A DNA stretch of 64,000 bases. Source: Pseudomonas monsensis (GTDB lineage: Bacteria > Pseudomonadota > Gammaproteobacteria > Pseudomonadales > Pseudomonadaceae). Made by a program: the position numbers and the translations under genes. Below are positions 1 to 8,417 of this stretch, piece after piece. The notes beneath the pieces were generated by a model. The model did no database searches and was not told where the DNA came from. It saw nothing but the letters and a program-made list of their open reading frames with translations. The stretch's first letter is position 1. The number at the start of each line of letters is the position of its first letter. The stretch spans positions 5,041,001 to 5,105,000 of the forward strand of contig NZ_CP077087.1 in NCBI RefSeq assembly GCF_014268495.2. The letters are read 5' to 3'.

Positions 1-2
1 CA

Positions 3-290
3 CGCCTCAATTACCTGCGCAACCTGTGGGTCAGCGCGGTGCGTCATCTGCCAGGTATCGAGGTCATGACACCGGACGATCCGCAGCTTTATTGTGGCAT
101 CACCGCACTGCGCTTTAGCCGACATGCTGACCAGAAGGCCATGGCCGACCGCCTGCTCAATGACTTCAACCTGTTCACCGTGGTCCGCAATGGTGCCGCC
201 TGCGGGCCGTGCATTCGCATCACGCCGGGACTGACCACCACCGCAGGCGACATGCAACGGCTGACTCGCGCGCTGAACGAACTGCGCTGA
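3..290 (+). CDS. Class V aminotransferase-like protein, C-terminal part
   Basis: The reading frame is open from the left edge and ends in TGA at 288-290, so only about 95 C-terminal residues are present. The residues resemble the small C-terminal domain of fold-type I PLP enzymes of aminotransferase class V (isopenicillin-N epimerase/cysteine desulfurase-like), ending in a 'CIRITPGLTTT' strand and a terminal helix. The PLP lysine and the substrate pocket lie outside the window, so the reaction cannot be named. It converges on the dioxygenase gene, with only 4 bases between the two stop codons. Family assignment is moderate; specific function is unknown. Confidence 0.6.
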   Translation, partial: RLNYLRNLWVSAVRHLPGIEVMTPDDPQLYCGITALRFSRHADQKAMADRLLNDFNLFTVVRNGAACGPCIRITPGLTTTAGDMQRLTRALNELR

Positions 291-294
291 TGCG

Positions 295-1020
295 CTAAAG
301 CGTGTATTTGTCGAAGTCCTCGGGTTTGATCTGCGACGACACCGCAAAGGTGTCGATGCCGATCGTGAGGTGCCCGAAGTAACCGTCCTCGTGGGAGTCA
401 CGGCCGATCGGCCATACATACAGGGTCGAGGCTTCGCGGCCCATGCCGGGTGGCAAACTGTCCGAAGCATTGTTCAACCGCATCGAAGTGCGCCCGCCCC
501 AGGCTTTGGCGTGGTGTGTCGGGCGCGAGATGATTTCCGGGAGCTGCAGCTCGCCGGTCCAGGCGACATCGTGCTCGGCGGGATATTCGTCGCCGACAAC
601 CATGCGCACCGCCACATGAAGATGCAGCGCCCGGCCGGCATGGGAATCTGGATAAATCGTGGTGAAGCGCACCCTGCCCCGGGCATCGCAGAACTGGCTG
701 CCGCGCAGGTAGGTGTCATCGTCGCCGGTGATTGCGGTCCTGGCATCGAGGCCCTGATTGACCGGACACCCGCCCGCGTTCGCGCCCCGCGCGTTGCAAT
801 GCCAGATATCCACCCTCGCGCCAACCACTGGCTCTGCGGTCATGGCATCGACAATGGTCAGGCGCAGCAACAGTGGCAAACCATCCGCACCTTCGCTGAT
901 ATTGCGACGCAGCAGTTTCGGATTACGGAAAAACGGCCCGGCGATCTGCTCGGGGGCCAGTTGATACACCGGACAGGGTACGGGGATTGCGAAGTCTGGG
1001 TCCATGACACGTTCTCTCAT
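295..1020 (-). CDS. Intradiol ring-cleavage dioxygenase family protein
   Basis: A 241-residue protein of the protocatechuate 3,4-/catechol 1,2-dioxygenase superfamily, which uses non-heme Fe(III) to open aromatic diols. The family features visible are 'VDIWHCNARG', a Tyr in 'DDTYLRG', a second Tyr in 'TIYPDSH' and the paired His of 'LHLHV'. Together these give the usual 2-Tyr/2-His iron set. It stands alone, without other aromatic-degradation genes, as do many intradiol dioxygenase-like proteins of unknown substrate. The first ATG is at 1020. An internal ATG at 1005, preceded by GAGAA, is an equally plausible start. I do not assign a substrate. Confidence 0.75.
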   Translation of the reverse strand: MRERVMDPDFAIPVPCPVYQLAPEQIAGPFFRNPKLLRRNISEGADGLPLLLRLTIVDAMTAEPVVGARVDIWHCNARGANAGGCPVNQGLDARTAITGDDDTYLRGSQFCDARGRVRFTTIYPDSHAGRALHLHVAVRMVVGDEYPAEHDVAWTGELQLPEIISRPTHHAKAWGGRTSMRLNNASDSLPPGMGREASTLYVWPIGRDSHEDGYFGHLTIGIDTFAVSSQIKPEDFDKYTL

Positions 1021-1130
1021 CCATAAGATGAACGCAGATTAGCGCCGTGGAAAAACCTGTGTGCGGTAACTATGTATCGCCGCGTAACTTCAATTGTGGC
1101 AGCGCTGGCCGGAACAGGTTTTTGCCGGGC

Positions 1131-1162
1131 AAAAAAAACGGTGCACCGACCAAGCGCACCGT
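1131..1162 (-). terminator. Rho-independent terminator after eda
   Basis: Read on the minus strand just downstream of eda, ACGGTGC pairs with GCACCGT across a short loop and is followed by a run of eight T. This is a standard intrinsic terminator ending the zwf-pgl-eda transcript. Confidence 0.75.
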
Positions 1163-1201
1163 AAAGCCGTAGAACACACAACGAAGTGTCAGGTAAAACT
1201 G

Positions 1202-1867
1202 TTAATCCAGCAGCGCCAGGGCTTCAGCGGTGCATTCCTGAATGCGCGCCCAGTCGCCGTTCTTGATCCACTCCGGATCGAGCATCCAGCTACCGCCCAC
1301 GCACATGACGTTTTTCAGCGCCATGTAGCTCTTGATGTTGGCCGGGCCAACGCCGCCGGTCGGGCAGAATTTAACTTCGCCGAACGGGCCGCCGAGCGCC
1401 TTGATCGCCGCCACACCGCCGCTGACTTCCGCCGGGAACAGCTTGAAGCGGCGATAACCCAAACCGTAGCCTTCCATGATGCCGGAGGCGTTGCTGATGC
1501 CCGGCAACAGCGGAATCGGGCTGTCGACGCTGGCTTCGAGCAGATCACGGGTGATGCCCGGGGTGACGATGAATTGCGAACCCGCCGCTTCAGCCGCCGC
1601 GAGCATGTTGCGATCGAGCACGGTGCCAGCACCGGTTACCAGCTCCGGGCGTTGCTCGCGCAGGATCTGGATTGCCTTGAGACCGAACTGCGAACGCAGG
1701 GTCACTTCCAGCGCCGTCAGGCCACCAGCGGCCAGGGCGTCGGCCAGCGGCAGTACGTCCTGCTCACGGGCGATGGTGATCACCGGCAGAATCCGCGCCT
1801 TGGCGCAGAGGCTGTCGATCAGGGCAACTTTGTCCGCCATGGAAACGGTCGGGGATGGGGTTGTCAT
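1202..1867 (-). CDS. eda: 2-dehydro-3-deoxy-6-phosphogluconate aldolase
   Basis: KDPG aldolase splits 2-keto-3-deoxy-6-phosphogluconate into pyruvate and glyceraldehyde-3-phosphate, the last step of the Entner-Doudoroff pathway. The protein (221 residues from the chosen start) shows the class I aldolase elements 'LEVTLRS' (catalytic Glu region) and 'YRRFKLFPAE' with the Schiff-base Lys. The glycine-rich phosphate-binding 'CPTGGVGPANI' follows. The start at 1867 has AAGGA 9 bases upstream and matches Pseudomonas homologues. An upstream ATG at 1888 overlaps the pgl stop (ATGA) and would add seven residues. It is the last gene of the zwf-pgl-eda operon. The HexR effector is KDPG, the substrate of this enzyme. 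Confidence 0.95.
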   Translation of the reverse strand: MTTPSPTVSMADKVALIDSLCAKARILPVITIAREQDVLPLADALAAGGLTALEVTLRSQFGLKAIQILREQRPELVTGAGTVLDRNMLAAAEAAGSQFIVTPGITRDLLEASVDSPIPLLPGISNASGIMEGYGLGYRRFKLFPAEVSGGVAAIKALGGPFGEVKFCPTGGVGPANIKSYMALKNVMCVGGSWMLDPEWIKNGDWARIQECTAEALALLD

Positions 1868-1884
1868 AGCGGCTGTTCCTTGGC

Positions 1885-2598
1885 TCATGGGCACCAGTAA
1901 ATCTCTAACGTAGGTTGCAGAAACGCGCGCACCGGCATGGCCGCGACGTCGTCGGATGCCAGTGCGGCATTCAGGGTGGTCAGTTTCGACTGACCGGAAA
2001 TCGACAGAATCTTGTGCCTGGCCGACGCCAGCAGCGCGCGACTCATGGTCAGGCGCTGACGCGGCACGCTCGGCGCCAGCATCGGCCAGCAGCGACGGCT
2101 GCCATCGGCCTGCAACGCTTCGGCGAGGTTCGGGCTGTCGGGGAACAGCGATGCGGTGTGACCGTCATCGCCCATGCCCAGCACCAGCACGTCAATCGGT
2201 GGCAATTCGGCGAGCAGGCGATCGGCGTGTTCGGCAGCTTGCTCAACGTTCGCCGCAGCGCTGTAGAGGCTGAGGAACTGCGCCTTGGCCGCCGGGCCTT
2301 TGAGCAGGTACTGCTTGAGCAGACCGGCATTGCTGTCGGCGTGCTCAACCGGGACCCAGCGTTCATCGGCCAGGGTCACGACGACTTTCGACCAGTCCAG
2401 CGCCTGCTTGGCCAGGTGCTGAAAGAACGCCACCGGGCTGCGACCGCCGGACACCACCAGCACCGCGTTGCCGCGTGCAGCAATGGCCTCGCTCAATTGC
2501 TTGGCCACATTCAGCGCCAGACCTTCGGCCAACAGCACCGGGCTCTTGAACTCGTGGGCATTCACGCCCGCAGGCAGTTGCACATCAGATATCGCCAT
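1885..2598 (-). CDS. pgl: 6-phosphogluconolactonase
   Basis: Hydrolyses 6-phosphogluconolactone to 6-phosphogluconate, between Zwf and Edd. The 237-residue protein has the SIS-like NagB/lactonase fold features 'VVSGGRSP', 'LADERWVP' and '[14 protein letters not shown]'. The last holds the catalytic-region Asp and His of the family. It overlaps the 3' end of zwf by 14 bases and is followed by eda, so translation is probably coupled along the operon. Confidence 0.95.
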   Translation of the reverse strand: MAISDVQLPAGVNAHEFKSPVLLAEGLALNVAKQLSEAIAARGNAVLVVSGGRSPVAFFQHLAKQALDWSKVVVTLADERWVPVEHADSNAGLLKQYLLKGPAAKAQFLSLYSAAANVEQAAEHADRLLAELPPIDVLVLGMGDDGHTASLFPDSPNLAEALQADGSRRCWPMLAPSVPRQRLTMSRALLASARHKILSISGQSKLTTLNAALASDDVAAMPVRAFLQPTLEIYWCP

Positions 2599-4051
2599 AC
2601 CACGACCTCCCGTCCCGCGTGATCAGTGCAATCGAGCTCATCGGCCCCCACGACCCGGCCGCATACGGCTTGGGCGCGTCACCGGACTTTTTCCAGCCGG
2701 CGATCAACTGGTCACACCACTTCCACGCGGCTTCGATTTCATCTTTACGGACAAACAGGTTCTGATTGCCGTTCATCACTTCCAGCAACAACCGCTCGTA
2801 GGCGTCGGGGATCCGCGCACTGCGCCAGGTGTCGGAGAAATTCAGTTGCAGCGGGCCGCTGCGCAGTTGCATGCCTTTGTCGAGGCCCTGCTCTTTGGTC
2901 ATCACGCGCAGGGAAATGCCTTCGTCCGGTTGCAGACGGATGATCAGTTTGTTGCTGATCTGCAGGCGTTGTTCCGGCGCGAAAATGTAGTGCGACGGTT
3001 CCTTGAAGTGGATGACGATCTGCGACAACTTTTGCGGCATGCGCTTGCCAGTCCGCAGGTAGAACGGCACTCCGGCCCAGCGCCAGTTGCGGATGTCGGC
3101 ACGCAAAGCGACGAAGGTTTCGGTGTCGCTCTGGGTGTTGGAATTCGGTTCTTCCAGATAGCCCGGTACGGACTTGCCTTCGCTGTGGCCGGCGATGTAT
3201 TGGCCGCGCACCACCTGAGTGGTCAGGCCTTCCGGACTGATCGGCGCCAGGGCCTTGAGCACTTTTACCTTTTCGTCACGGATGCTGTCAGCCGACAGGT
3301 CGGCCGGCGGGTCCATGGCGATCAGGCACAGCAGCTGCAACAGGTGGTTCTGGATCATGTCGCGCAGTTGGCCGGCCTTGTCGAAGTAGCCCCAACGGCC
3401 TTCGATGCCGACCTTCTCGGCCACGGTGATTTCCACGTGGGAGATGTAATTCTGGTTCCACTGGGTTTCGAACAGGCTGTTGGCGAAACGCAGGGCGATC
3501 AGGTTCTGGACGGTCTCTTTGCCCAGATAGTGGTCGATGCGGTAGGTGCGGTTTTCCGGGAAAAACTGCGCCACGGCGTCGTTCACTTTGCGTGAGGACT
3601 CAAGGTCGGAGCCGATCGGCTTTTCCAGGACCACGCGAGTATTTTCCGCCAGACCGACTTTCGCCAGGTTCTCGCAGATCGCGCCGTACACCGCCGCCGG
3701 TGTGGCGAAGTAGGCAATCATGCGTTGCGCGCTGCCAGCCAGTTCGGCCAGCGCCACATAGTCTTCAGACTTGAGGAAGTCGACGTGCAGATAAGTCAGG
3801 CGCGCCAGAAAGCGCTCGGCCACGGCTTCGTCCAGCTCTTTGCCGACATACCGACGCAATTCGGCGGCGATGAACGCCAGGTGCTGCTGTTCGCTACCGG
3901 CTTCACGGGCCAGCGCGATGATCCGCGTGTCCTCGTGCAACAGGTCAGCGCCATCGAGGTGGTAAAGGGCAGGAAACAGCTTGCGCAGGGCCAGATCGCC
4001 AAGAGCGCCGAACAAGGCAAAGGTGCACGGTTCAACCGTAATCGAAGGCAT
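2585..4051 (-). CDS. zwf: Glucose-6-phosphate 1-dehydrogenase
   Basis: Oxidises glucose-6-phosphate to 6-phosphogluconolactone with NAD(P)+, feeding the Entner-Doudoroff pathway. It has 488 residues, normal for the family. The N-terminal Rossmann motif is '[12 protein letters not shown]' and the active-site signature is 'RIDHYLGKE' near residue 178. It is divergent from hexR and first of the zwf-pgl-eda operon. The intergenic region holds a HexR-type operator, and the leader just before the ATG contains AAGAACAA, a candidate Hfq/Crc site. No strong Shine-Dalgarno is visible, only A-rich sequence with AAAAGAA. Confidence 0.96.
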   Translation of the reverse strand: MPSITVEPCTFALFGALGDLALRKLFPALYHLDGADLLHEDTRIIALAREAGSEQQHLAFIAAELRRYVGKELDEAVAERFLARLTYLHVDFLKSEDYVALAELAGSAQRMIAYFATPAAVYGAICENLAKVGLAENTRVVLEKPIGSDLESSRKVNDAVAQFFPENRTYRIDHYLGKETVQNLIALRFANSLFETQWNQNYISHVEITVAEKVGIEGRWGYFDKAGQLRDMIQNHLLQLLCLIAMDPPADLSADSIRDEKVKVLKALAPISPEGLTTQVVRGQYIAGHSEGKSVPGYLEEPNSNTQSDTETFVALRADIRNWRWAGVPFYLRTGKRMPQKLSQIVIHFKEPSHYIFAPEQRLQISNKLIIRLQPDEGISLRVMTKEQGLDKGMQLRSGPLQLNFSDTWRSARIPDAYERLLLEVMNGNQNLFVRKDEIEAAWKWCDQLIAGWKKSGDAPKPYAAGSWGPMSSIALITRDGRSWYGDI

Positions 4052-4056
4052 GATGT

Positions 4057-4064
4057 TTGTTCTT
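4057..4064 (-). promoter_or_regulatory. Candidate Hfq/Crc catabolite-repression motif in zwf leader
   Basis: The mRNA strand reads AAGAACAA 5 bases before the zwf ATG, matching the AAnAAnAA pattern bound by Hfq/Crc in Pseudomonas. It sits where a ribosome would bind. It is one of seven such motifs in the glucose locus. Confidence 0.45.
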
Positions 4065-4116
4065 TTATCAAGTTAAGCTACAAATACCTTTTTTCAAGGC
4101 ATCACTCAAGGGAAAA

Positions 4117-4133
4117 TGTAGTAATAAACACAA
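4117..4133. promoter_or_regulatory. Candidate HexR operator, zwf/hexR intergenic region
   Basis: The sequence TGTAGTAATAAACACAA lies between the divergent zwf and hexR genes. Its left half fits the gammaproteobacterial HexR consensus (TGTAGT...) and the right half ends in ACAA, as in the Pseudomonas TTGT-N7/8-ACAA operator. The symmetry is imperfect, so the exact borders are inferred. Confidence 0.5.
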
Positions 4134-4268
4134 CATTTTCGCAAAATACAGATTCCGAGTGGTGGTCGGTCGGAGCCATCAGTAGGATAGGCCACCGTTA
4201 CGGGCCATATCAAAGGCCCAATTTGCATAGCCCGGCGCACCTTTGCGCAGGTGAATTAGGAATTTCAT

Positions 4269-5138
4269 ATGGACCGCGTGCGAAATTTACTGGAACAGAT
4301 CCAGAGTCGCCTTGAAGAGCTGAACAAGGCCGAACGCAAAGTCGCCGAGGTGATCCTGCTCAACCCGCAGCAGGCCACCCGCTTCAGCATCGCCGCCCTC
4401 GCCCAGGCGGCGTCGGTGAGCGAGCCGACGGTCAACCGTTTCTGCCGTTCGTTCGGTGTCAGCGGCTATCCTGAACTCAAGCTGCAACTGGCGCAGAGCC
4501 TGGCCAGTGGCGCAGCGTATGTCAGCCGTGCGGTGGAAGCCGATGACAATCCCGAGGCGTACACGCAGAAGATTTTCGGCAGTGCCATCGCCTCGCTGGA
4601 CAGCGCTTGCCAGGCGTTGGACCCGAACCTGATCAGCCGCGCCGTCGACCTGTTGATTCAGGCGCGGCAGATCCACTTCTTCGGCCTCGGCGCCTCGGCA
4701 CCGGTGGCGCTGGATGCGCAGCACAAGTTCTTCCGCTTCAACCTGGCGGTCACCGCGCATGCCGATGTGCTGATGCAGCGGATGATTGCTTCGGTGGCGC
4801 ACACCGGTGAGTTGTTCGTGATCATTTCCTACACCGGGCGCACCCGCGAGCTGGTGGAAGTGGCGCGCATTGCTCGGGAGAACGGTGCTTCGGTGCTGGG
4901 TCTGACGGCGGAGAATTCGCCGTTGGCCAAGGCGAGTACCTTGAGCCTGAATATTCCGTTGCCGGAAGACACCGACATCTATATGCCGATGACCTCGCGG
5001 ATCATTCAGTTGACCGTGCTGGATGTGCTGGCGACCGGCATGACCTTGCGGCGCGGGGTGGATTTCCAGCCGCATTTGCGCAAGATCAAAGAGAGCTTGA
5101 ATGCCAGCCGGTATCCGGTTGGGGATGAATTCAACTAA
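4269..5138 (+). CDS. hexR: HexR transcriptional regulator (RpiR family)
   Basis: A repressor of glucose catabolism genes, released by 2-keto-3-deoxy-6-phosphogluconate in Pseudomonas. The 289-residue protein has an N-terminal RpiR helix-turn-helix with '[25 protein letters not shown]' split around residues 38-62. A SIS sugar-phosphate domain follows, with 'FFGLGASAP' and 'ISYTGRT'. The ATG at 4269 is preceded by AGGA at a good distance. It is divergent from zwf, which with the edd/gap promoters is its classic target, and a candidate operator sits between them. A cluster of intergenic repeats begins 10 bases after its stop. Confidence 0.95.
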   Translation: MDRVRNLLEQIQSRLEELNKAERKVAEVILLNPQQATRFSIAALAQAASVSEPTVNRFCRSFGVSGYPELKLQLAQSLASGAAYVSRAVEADDNPEAYTQKIFGSAIASLDSACQALDPNLISRAVDLLIQARQIHFFGLGASAPVALDAQHKFFRFNLAVTAHADVLMQRMIASVAHTGELFVIISYTGRTRELVEVARIARENGASVLGLTAENSPLAKASTLSLNIPLPEDTDIYMPMTSRIIQLTVLDVLATGMTLRRGVDFQPHLRKIKESLNASRYPVGDEFN

Positions 5139-5148
5139 AGATCAAAAG

Positions 5149-5827
5149 CCCCTCACCCCAGCCCTCTCCCTGAGAGAGAGGGAGCCGACCGAGGTGTCTT
5201 GCGCTATACATCGACCTGAAACACCGAGTCGATTATGGATTCAACGTCAGTTCAGGCCGGTGCATCTCTCGAATATCCCCCATTCGCCCCCTCTCCCGGG
5301 GGGAGAGGGGGCCGACCGAGGTGTCTTGCGCTATACATCGACCTGAAACACCGAGTCGATTATGGATTCACCGACATTCGTTCCGGTCGGTGCATCTCTC
5401 GAATATCCCCCATTCGCCCCCTCTCCCGGGGGGAGAGGGAGCCGACCGAGGTGTCCTGCGCTATACATCGACCTGAAACACCGAGTCGATTATGGATTCA
5501 CCGACATTCGTTCAGGTCGGTGCATCTCTCGAATATCCCCCATTCGCCCCTCTCCGGGGGGAGAGGGTGTCTTGCGCTATACATCGACCTGAAACACTGA
5601 GTCGACTATGGATTCAACGTCATCCGTTCAGGTCGGTGCATCTCTCGAATATCCCCCATTCGCCCCTCTCCCGGGGGAGAGGGAGCCGACCGAGGTGTCT
5701 TGCGCTATACATCGACCTGAAAAATAGAGTCGATTATGGATTCAGCGATGCACTTTCACGTCGGCGTAACGCTTAAGCATCCCCCATTCGGTCCCCTCTC
5801 CCCTGGGAGAGGGCTAGGGTGAGGGGG
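5149..5827. repeat. Nested hairpin repeat cluster A (about five ~120-130 bp units)
   Basis: The cluster begins CCCCTCACCCCAGCCCTCTCCC-like and ends with its inverted counterpart GGGAGAGGGCTAGGGTGAGG. Inside are tandem units, each with CCCTCTCCC/GGGAGAGGG arms. Each unit also has GACCGAGGTGTCTTGCGC and a core starting ATCGACCTGAAACACCGAG. Each ends with TCGGTGCATCTCTCGAATA. CGACCTGAA and TTCAGGTCG within a unit can pair. It separates the convergent hexR and mutarotase genes and probably ends both transcripts. Open frames across it are by-products of the repeat. Confidence 0.85.
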
Positions 5828-5847
5828 CTACGATGTGACTGACACAC

Positions 5848-6702
5848 TCAAGCCGCCGCCCACGCCTGCAAACTCAAATGCGCCTTCTCCCCCGGCGCCA
5901 GATGCAAGCTGTCAGTCCCACCCGCCGCCGCTTCAACACAGACAAACTCGGAAATCTCATCCCACGTCACGCCCAACAACGGCCGCGCTCCAGGATGCCA
6001 GACCACCGTGTCGCCGCTGTCACCGGTATCAATGCACAACTCGCGCTGCCAGGCGTGATCCTTGAGCTGTAATTCGCCGTCGTGCTGGAACACCCGCTGG
6101 CAGCCGCCATCGACGCGTAACTCGCCTTCCTGCTGACAAGACTGGCGACTCAACTGGTCATAACCCTGCGCGCCTTCGAGGCCAGACAGCGCTATCTCAC
6201 CGACATCGCCAATACGCCAGTAAGCGTGCAACGCCTGGCTCAACTGGCACGGCATGTCGTCCTGATGCTCAGTGCTCAGGCGTAACTCCATGCGTTCTCC
6301 GAGGTGCGCGTGCAGGTCGACCTGCCAGTCGCACAATTGCAATTGCCAGTGCAGGCGCACGCCATCCTCGGCGCTGCTGCTATCGAGCAGTTTCCAGTCA
6401 AGCAGCCGCGCCCAGCCATGGGAGGGCCAGGCGTTTTCGCTCGGATGGCGGCCATACCACGGCCAGCACACCGGCACGCCGCCACGGATGGCGCCAACGT
6501 GCGGCCACTTCGCCGCACACCACAACCACGGTTTCTGCCCGCGCGGCTGAAAGTGCAGCAACTGCGCGCCCTGACGACTGAACACCGCCTGACACAGCGG
6601 ATGATCAATCACCAACACGTCGCGCATCTGATAGCGCTCCCAGGCGAACACCGGTTGTTCACGCAGGGATTTGAAGAAGCGTTGCAGCGGATGCTCATGC
6701 AT
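5848..6702 (-). CDS. D-hexose-6-phosphate mutarotase (YeaD-like aldose epimerase)
   Basis: Predicted to interconvert alpha and beta anomers of glucose-6-phosphate, supplying the beta form used by Zwf. The roughly 284-residue protein has the galactose-mutarotase-like fold with family segments 'GGVPVCWPWYG', 'HGWARLLDW' and 'ALHAYWRIGD'. The last carries the conserved His. The start at 6702 (MHEHPLQ) has GGAA upstream; an ATG at 6723 would add seven residues. The oprB terminator lies just upstream, so it needs its own promoter or depends on read-through. Confidence 0.85.
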   Translation of the reverse strand: MHEHPLQRFFKSLREQPVFAWERYQMRDVLVIDHPLCQAVFSRQGAQLLHFQPRGQKPWLWCAAKWPHVGAIRGGVPVCWPWYGRHPSENAWPSHGWARLLDWKLLDSSSAEDGVRLHWQLQLCDWQVDLHAHLGERMELRLSTEHQDDMPCQLSQALHAYWRIGDVGEIALSGLEGAQGYDQLSRQSCQQEGELRVDGGCQRVFQHDGELQLKDHAWQRELCIDTGDSGDTVVWHPGARPLLGVTWDEISEFVCVEAAAGGTDSLHLAPGEKAHLSLQAWAAA

Positions 6703-6747
6703 TGGCCACGGTTCCGAATTCATCTGTTACGGGCTGCGCCAGCCCTC

Positions 6748-6836
6748 AAAAAAAAGCGGACAGCCTAGGGGGCGTTCTCAATTGTTTTTCCCACCGCGCC
6801 GGGCAAAACAATTGAGAACGCCCCCCCGCTGTCCGC
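6748..6836 (-). terminator. Unusually long intrinsic terminator after oprB
   Basis: Two arms of about 32 bases (6756-6789 and 6805-6836) are nearly perfect inverted copies. The outer ends read GCGGACAGC and the inner ends CAATTGTTTT, with a loop of about 15 bases. On the minus strand the stem is followed by eight T (A-run at 6748-6755), so it works in the direction of oprB. A second small GGGCTGGCGCAGCCC hairpin follows immediately. Confidence 0.85.
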
Positions 6837-6874
6837 AAATATGCGCACATAGAGAGGAGCTTATCGCAGACGCG

Positions 6875-8224
6875 TCAGAACGTAGACTGAATTTTCAGGC
6901 CGGCGACCAAAGCGTTGTCCACTTCATCCACACCACCCGGGTGAGTGATGTACTGCAGGTTAGGACGTACGGTCAGCCAGTTGGTGACGTGGAAGCCGTA
7001 GTTGATCTCGTAGTTGTATTCGGTTTCGCGAATTGGCGAGAACACCGGATTGTCGTAATCCGACACACCGTTGGAAACGTTCAGCAGTTCAGCGTTTTTC
7101 TTCACGTCATCGTTGACGTGGATACGCGCCGCGCCGATACCGACGTCATCCTTCGGACGGGCGTCGAACGGGCCTTTGTAAACAAACATCACCGACTGAT
7201 AGTTGTCGATGAAGTTGGTGTCCTTGTCGTGGAAAGTGGCGTTGGCGGCGATGTTCAGACCACGGGAAGCGTCGCCGTTGTGGCTGGTGAGTTGCTGTTG
7301 CGCCACGAACCAGTAGCCGCTTTTGCTGCTGTGGGTTTTGTACGCGTCGCGAGTAGTAGCAGCGTCGAAACCGTTGACGTCTTCACGAACGTCGCTGGCA
7401 TCAGCAGTGCTCTTGTAGTAACCGACGCGGTATTCGCCCGGCAGGCTGTTGACCTTCGGCGACCAGACCAGCTCGACAGGAAGAACGGTACCTTTGGTGC
7501 CGCTGCCGCTGAGTTTGAAGCCGTTGCCGTGTTCCAGCTGCGACGGGTTCTGGTTGTATGCACCGATCTGCGCGTAGAGCTCGTCGTTGATGTTGTACTT
7601 CACGCGGATCGCAGCCTGGCTGACGGGCCAGTTGTACCAGATGTTGGTCGCCCAGTTACCCACTTGCGAACCGCAGAACGCCAGGTTCTGGAAGTCGCAC
7701 GGGAAGGTGTTGAAGTCTTCGCCTTCACCGAAGTAACCGGCCTTGACGTCGAGCTTGTTGTCGAAGAACTGGTGCTGAATCCACAACTGGGTCAGACGCA
7801 CCATGTGGCCACGACCGTAGACTTCCTGCGAGGAAGACAAGGTGCCGGCACGCGGATCGCCCACGCGATCGTTAGAGATGTTGTAGCCGTTACGGTTGGT
7901 CAGCTGGATCTTCGCCTGGGTGTTGTCCCAGCCCCAGAGTTTTTGCAGATCCAGTGCCACGCCCAGACCGAACTGGTCAGCGTAACGCGCCGTCTTGTCG
8001 TCGTTGTAGCCGCCGTGCAGGTTGCCACCGACTTCCCCGACGTAGTCCGCCTTGATGTCGATACCTTGCTCGATCAGCTTGGTCCGCTCGCCACCCCAGT
8101 CGCCGGTCATCCACTTGGAATCGGAGCTGAACGCATCGGCCGCCATTGCATTGCCGGCCAGCACCAGTGCTGCTGCCGCTGACACTTGGCAGATCAAGCG
8201 GGCATTGACGTGTTTCTTTTTCAT
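6875..8224 (-). CDS. oprB: Carbohydrate-selective porin OprB
   Basis: An outer-membrane beta-barrel porin that admits glucose into the periplasm. The 449-residue protein has a Sec signal peptide with a KKK n-region and AMA cleavage site near residue 28. The mature region is rich in aromatic residues and ends in a C-terminal phenylalanine typical of barrel proteins. It lies downstream of the glucose ABC transporter genes but has its own long leader with a GAGGA Shine-Dalgarno and an AATAACAATAA Hfq/Crc-like motif. A strong terminator follows it. In pseudomonads it is part of the GltR/GtrS regulon. Confidence 0.93.
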   Translation of the reverse strand: MKKKHVNARLICQVSAAAALVLAGNAMAADAFSSDSKWMTGDWGGERTKLIEQGIDIKADYVGEVGGNLHGGYNDDKTARYADQFGLGVALDLQKLWGWDNTQAKIQLTNRNGYNISNDRVGDPRAGTLSSSQEVYGRGHMVRLTQLWIQHQFFDNKLDVKAGYFGEGEDFNTFPCDFQNLAFCGSQVGNWATNIWYNWPVSQAAIRVKYNINDELYAQIGAYNQNPSQLEHGNGFKLSGSGTKGTVLPVELVWSPKVNSLPGEYRVGYYKSTADASDVREDVNGFDAATTRDAYKTHSSKSGYWFVAQQQLTSHNGDASRGLNIAANATFHDKDTNFIDNYQSVMFVYKGPFDARPKDDVGIGAARIHVNDDVKKNAELLNVSNGVSDYDNPVFSPIRETEYNYEINYGFHVTNWLTVRPNLQYITHPGGVDEVDNALVAGLKIQSTF

Positions 8225-8240
8225 CCCTACATCCTCGTCT

Positions 8241-8251
8241 TTATTGTTATT
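8241..8251 (-). promoter_or_regulatory. Candidate Hfq/Crc motif in oprB leader
   Basis: The mRNA reads AATAACAATAA about 16 bases before the ATG, just upstream of the GAGGA ribosome-binding site. It fits AAnAAnAA twice in overlapping register. Confidence 0.5.
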
Positions 8252-8319
8252 AACTGTTTTTATCTAACGCGGTTTACATAAAGTGCGATGGATAACAGGC
8301 CATCCACCGCGTGCTCCTT

Positions 8320-8409
8320 TGTGGGAGCGAGCTTGCTAGCGAAGGCTTTATGTCAGTTGATACATGTGTTGCATGACACACCGCTTTCGCGAGCAAGCTC
8401 GCTCCAACA
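8320..8409. repeat. REPIN-type inverted repeat (GTGGGAGCGAGCTTGCT type)
   Basis: Two inverted REP sequences, TGTGGGAGCGAGCTTGCT and its complement, are separated by a spacer of about 50 bases. One arm is slightly decayed (GCTAGCG, and CTCCAACA in place of CTCCCACA). It lies between gtsD and oprB. Confidence 0.85.
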
Positions 8410-8417
8410 TTTGGTCC

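Noticed and set aside
5235..5776. Open frames inside repeat cluster A
   Set aside because: The peptide repeats simply mirror the DNA repeat unit. No start signals or coding bias.
5149..5827. CRISPR-like array
   Set aside because: Units are about 130 bases and nearly identical throughout, with internal palindromes, no unique spacers and no cas genes.
6756..6836. Terminal inverted repeats of a small transposon
   Set aside because: Only about 15 bases lie between the arms and T8 follows on the oprB strand, so a terminator is the simpler reading.
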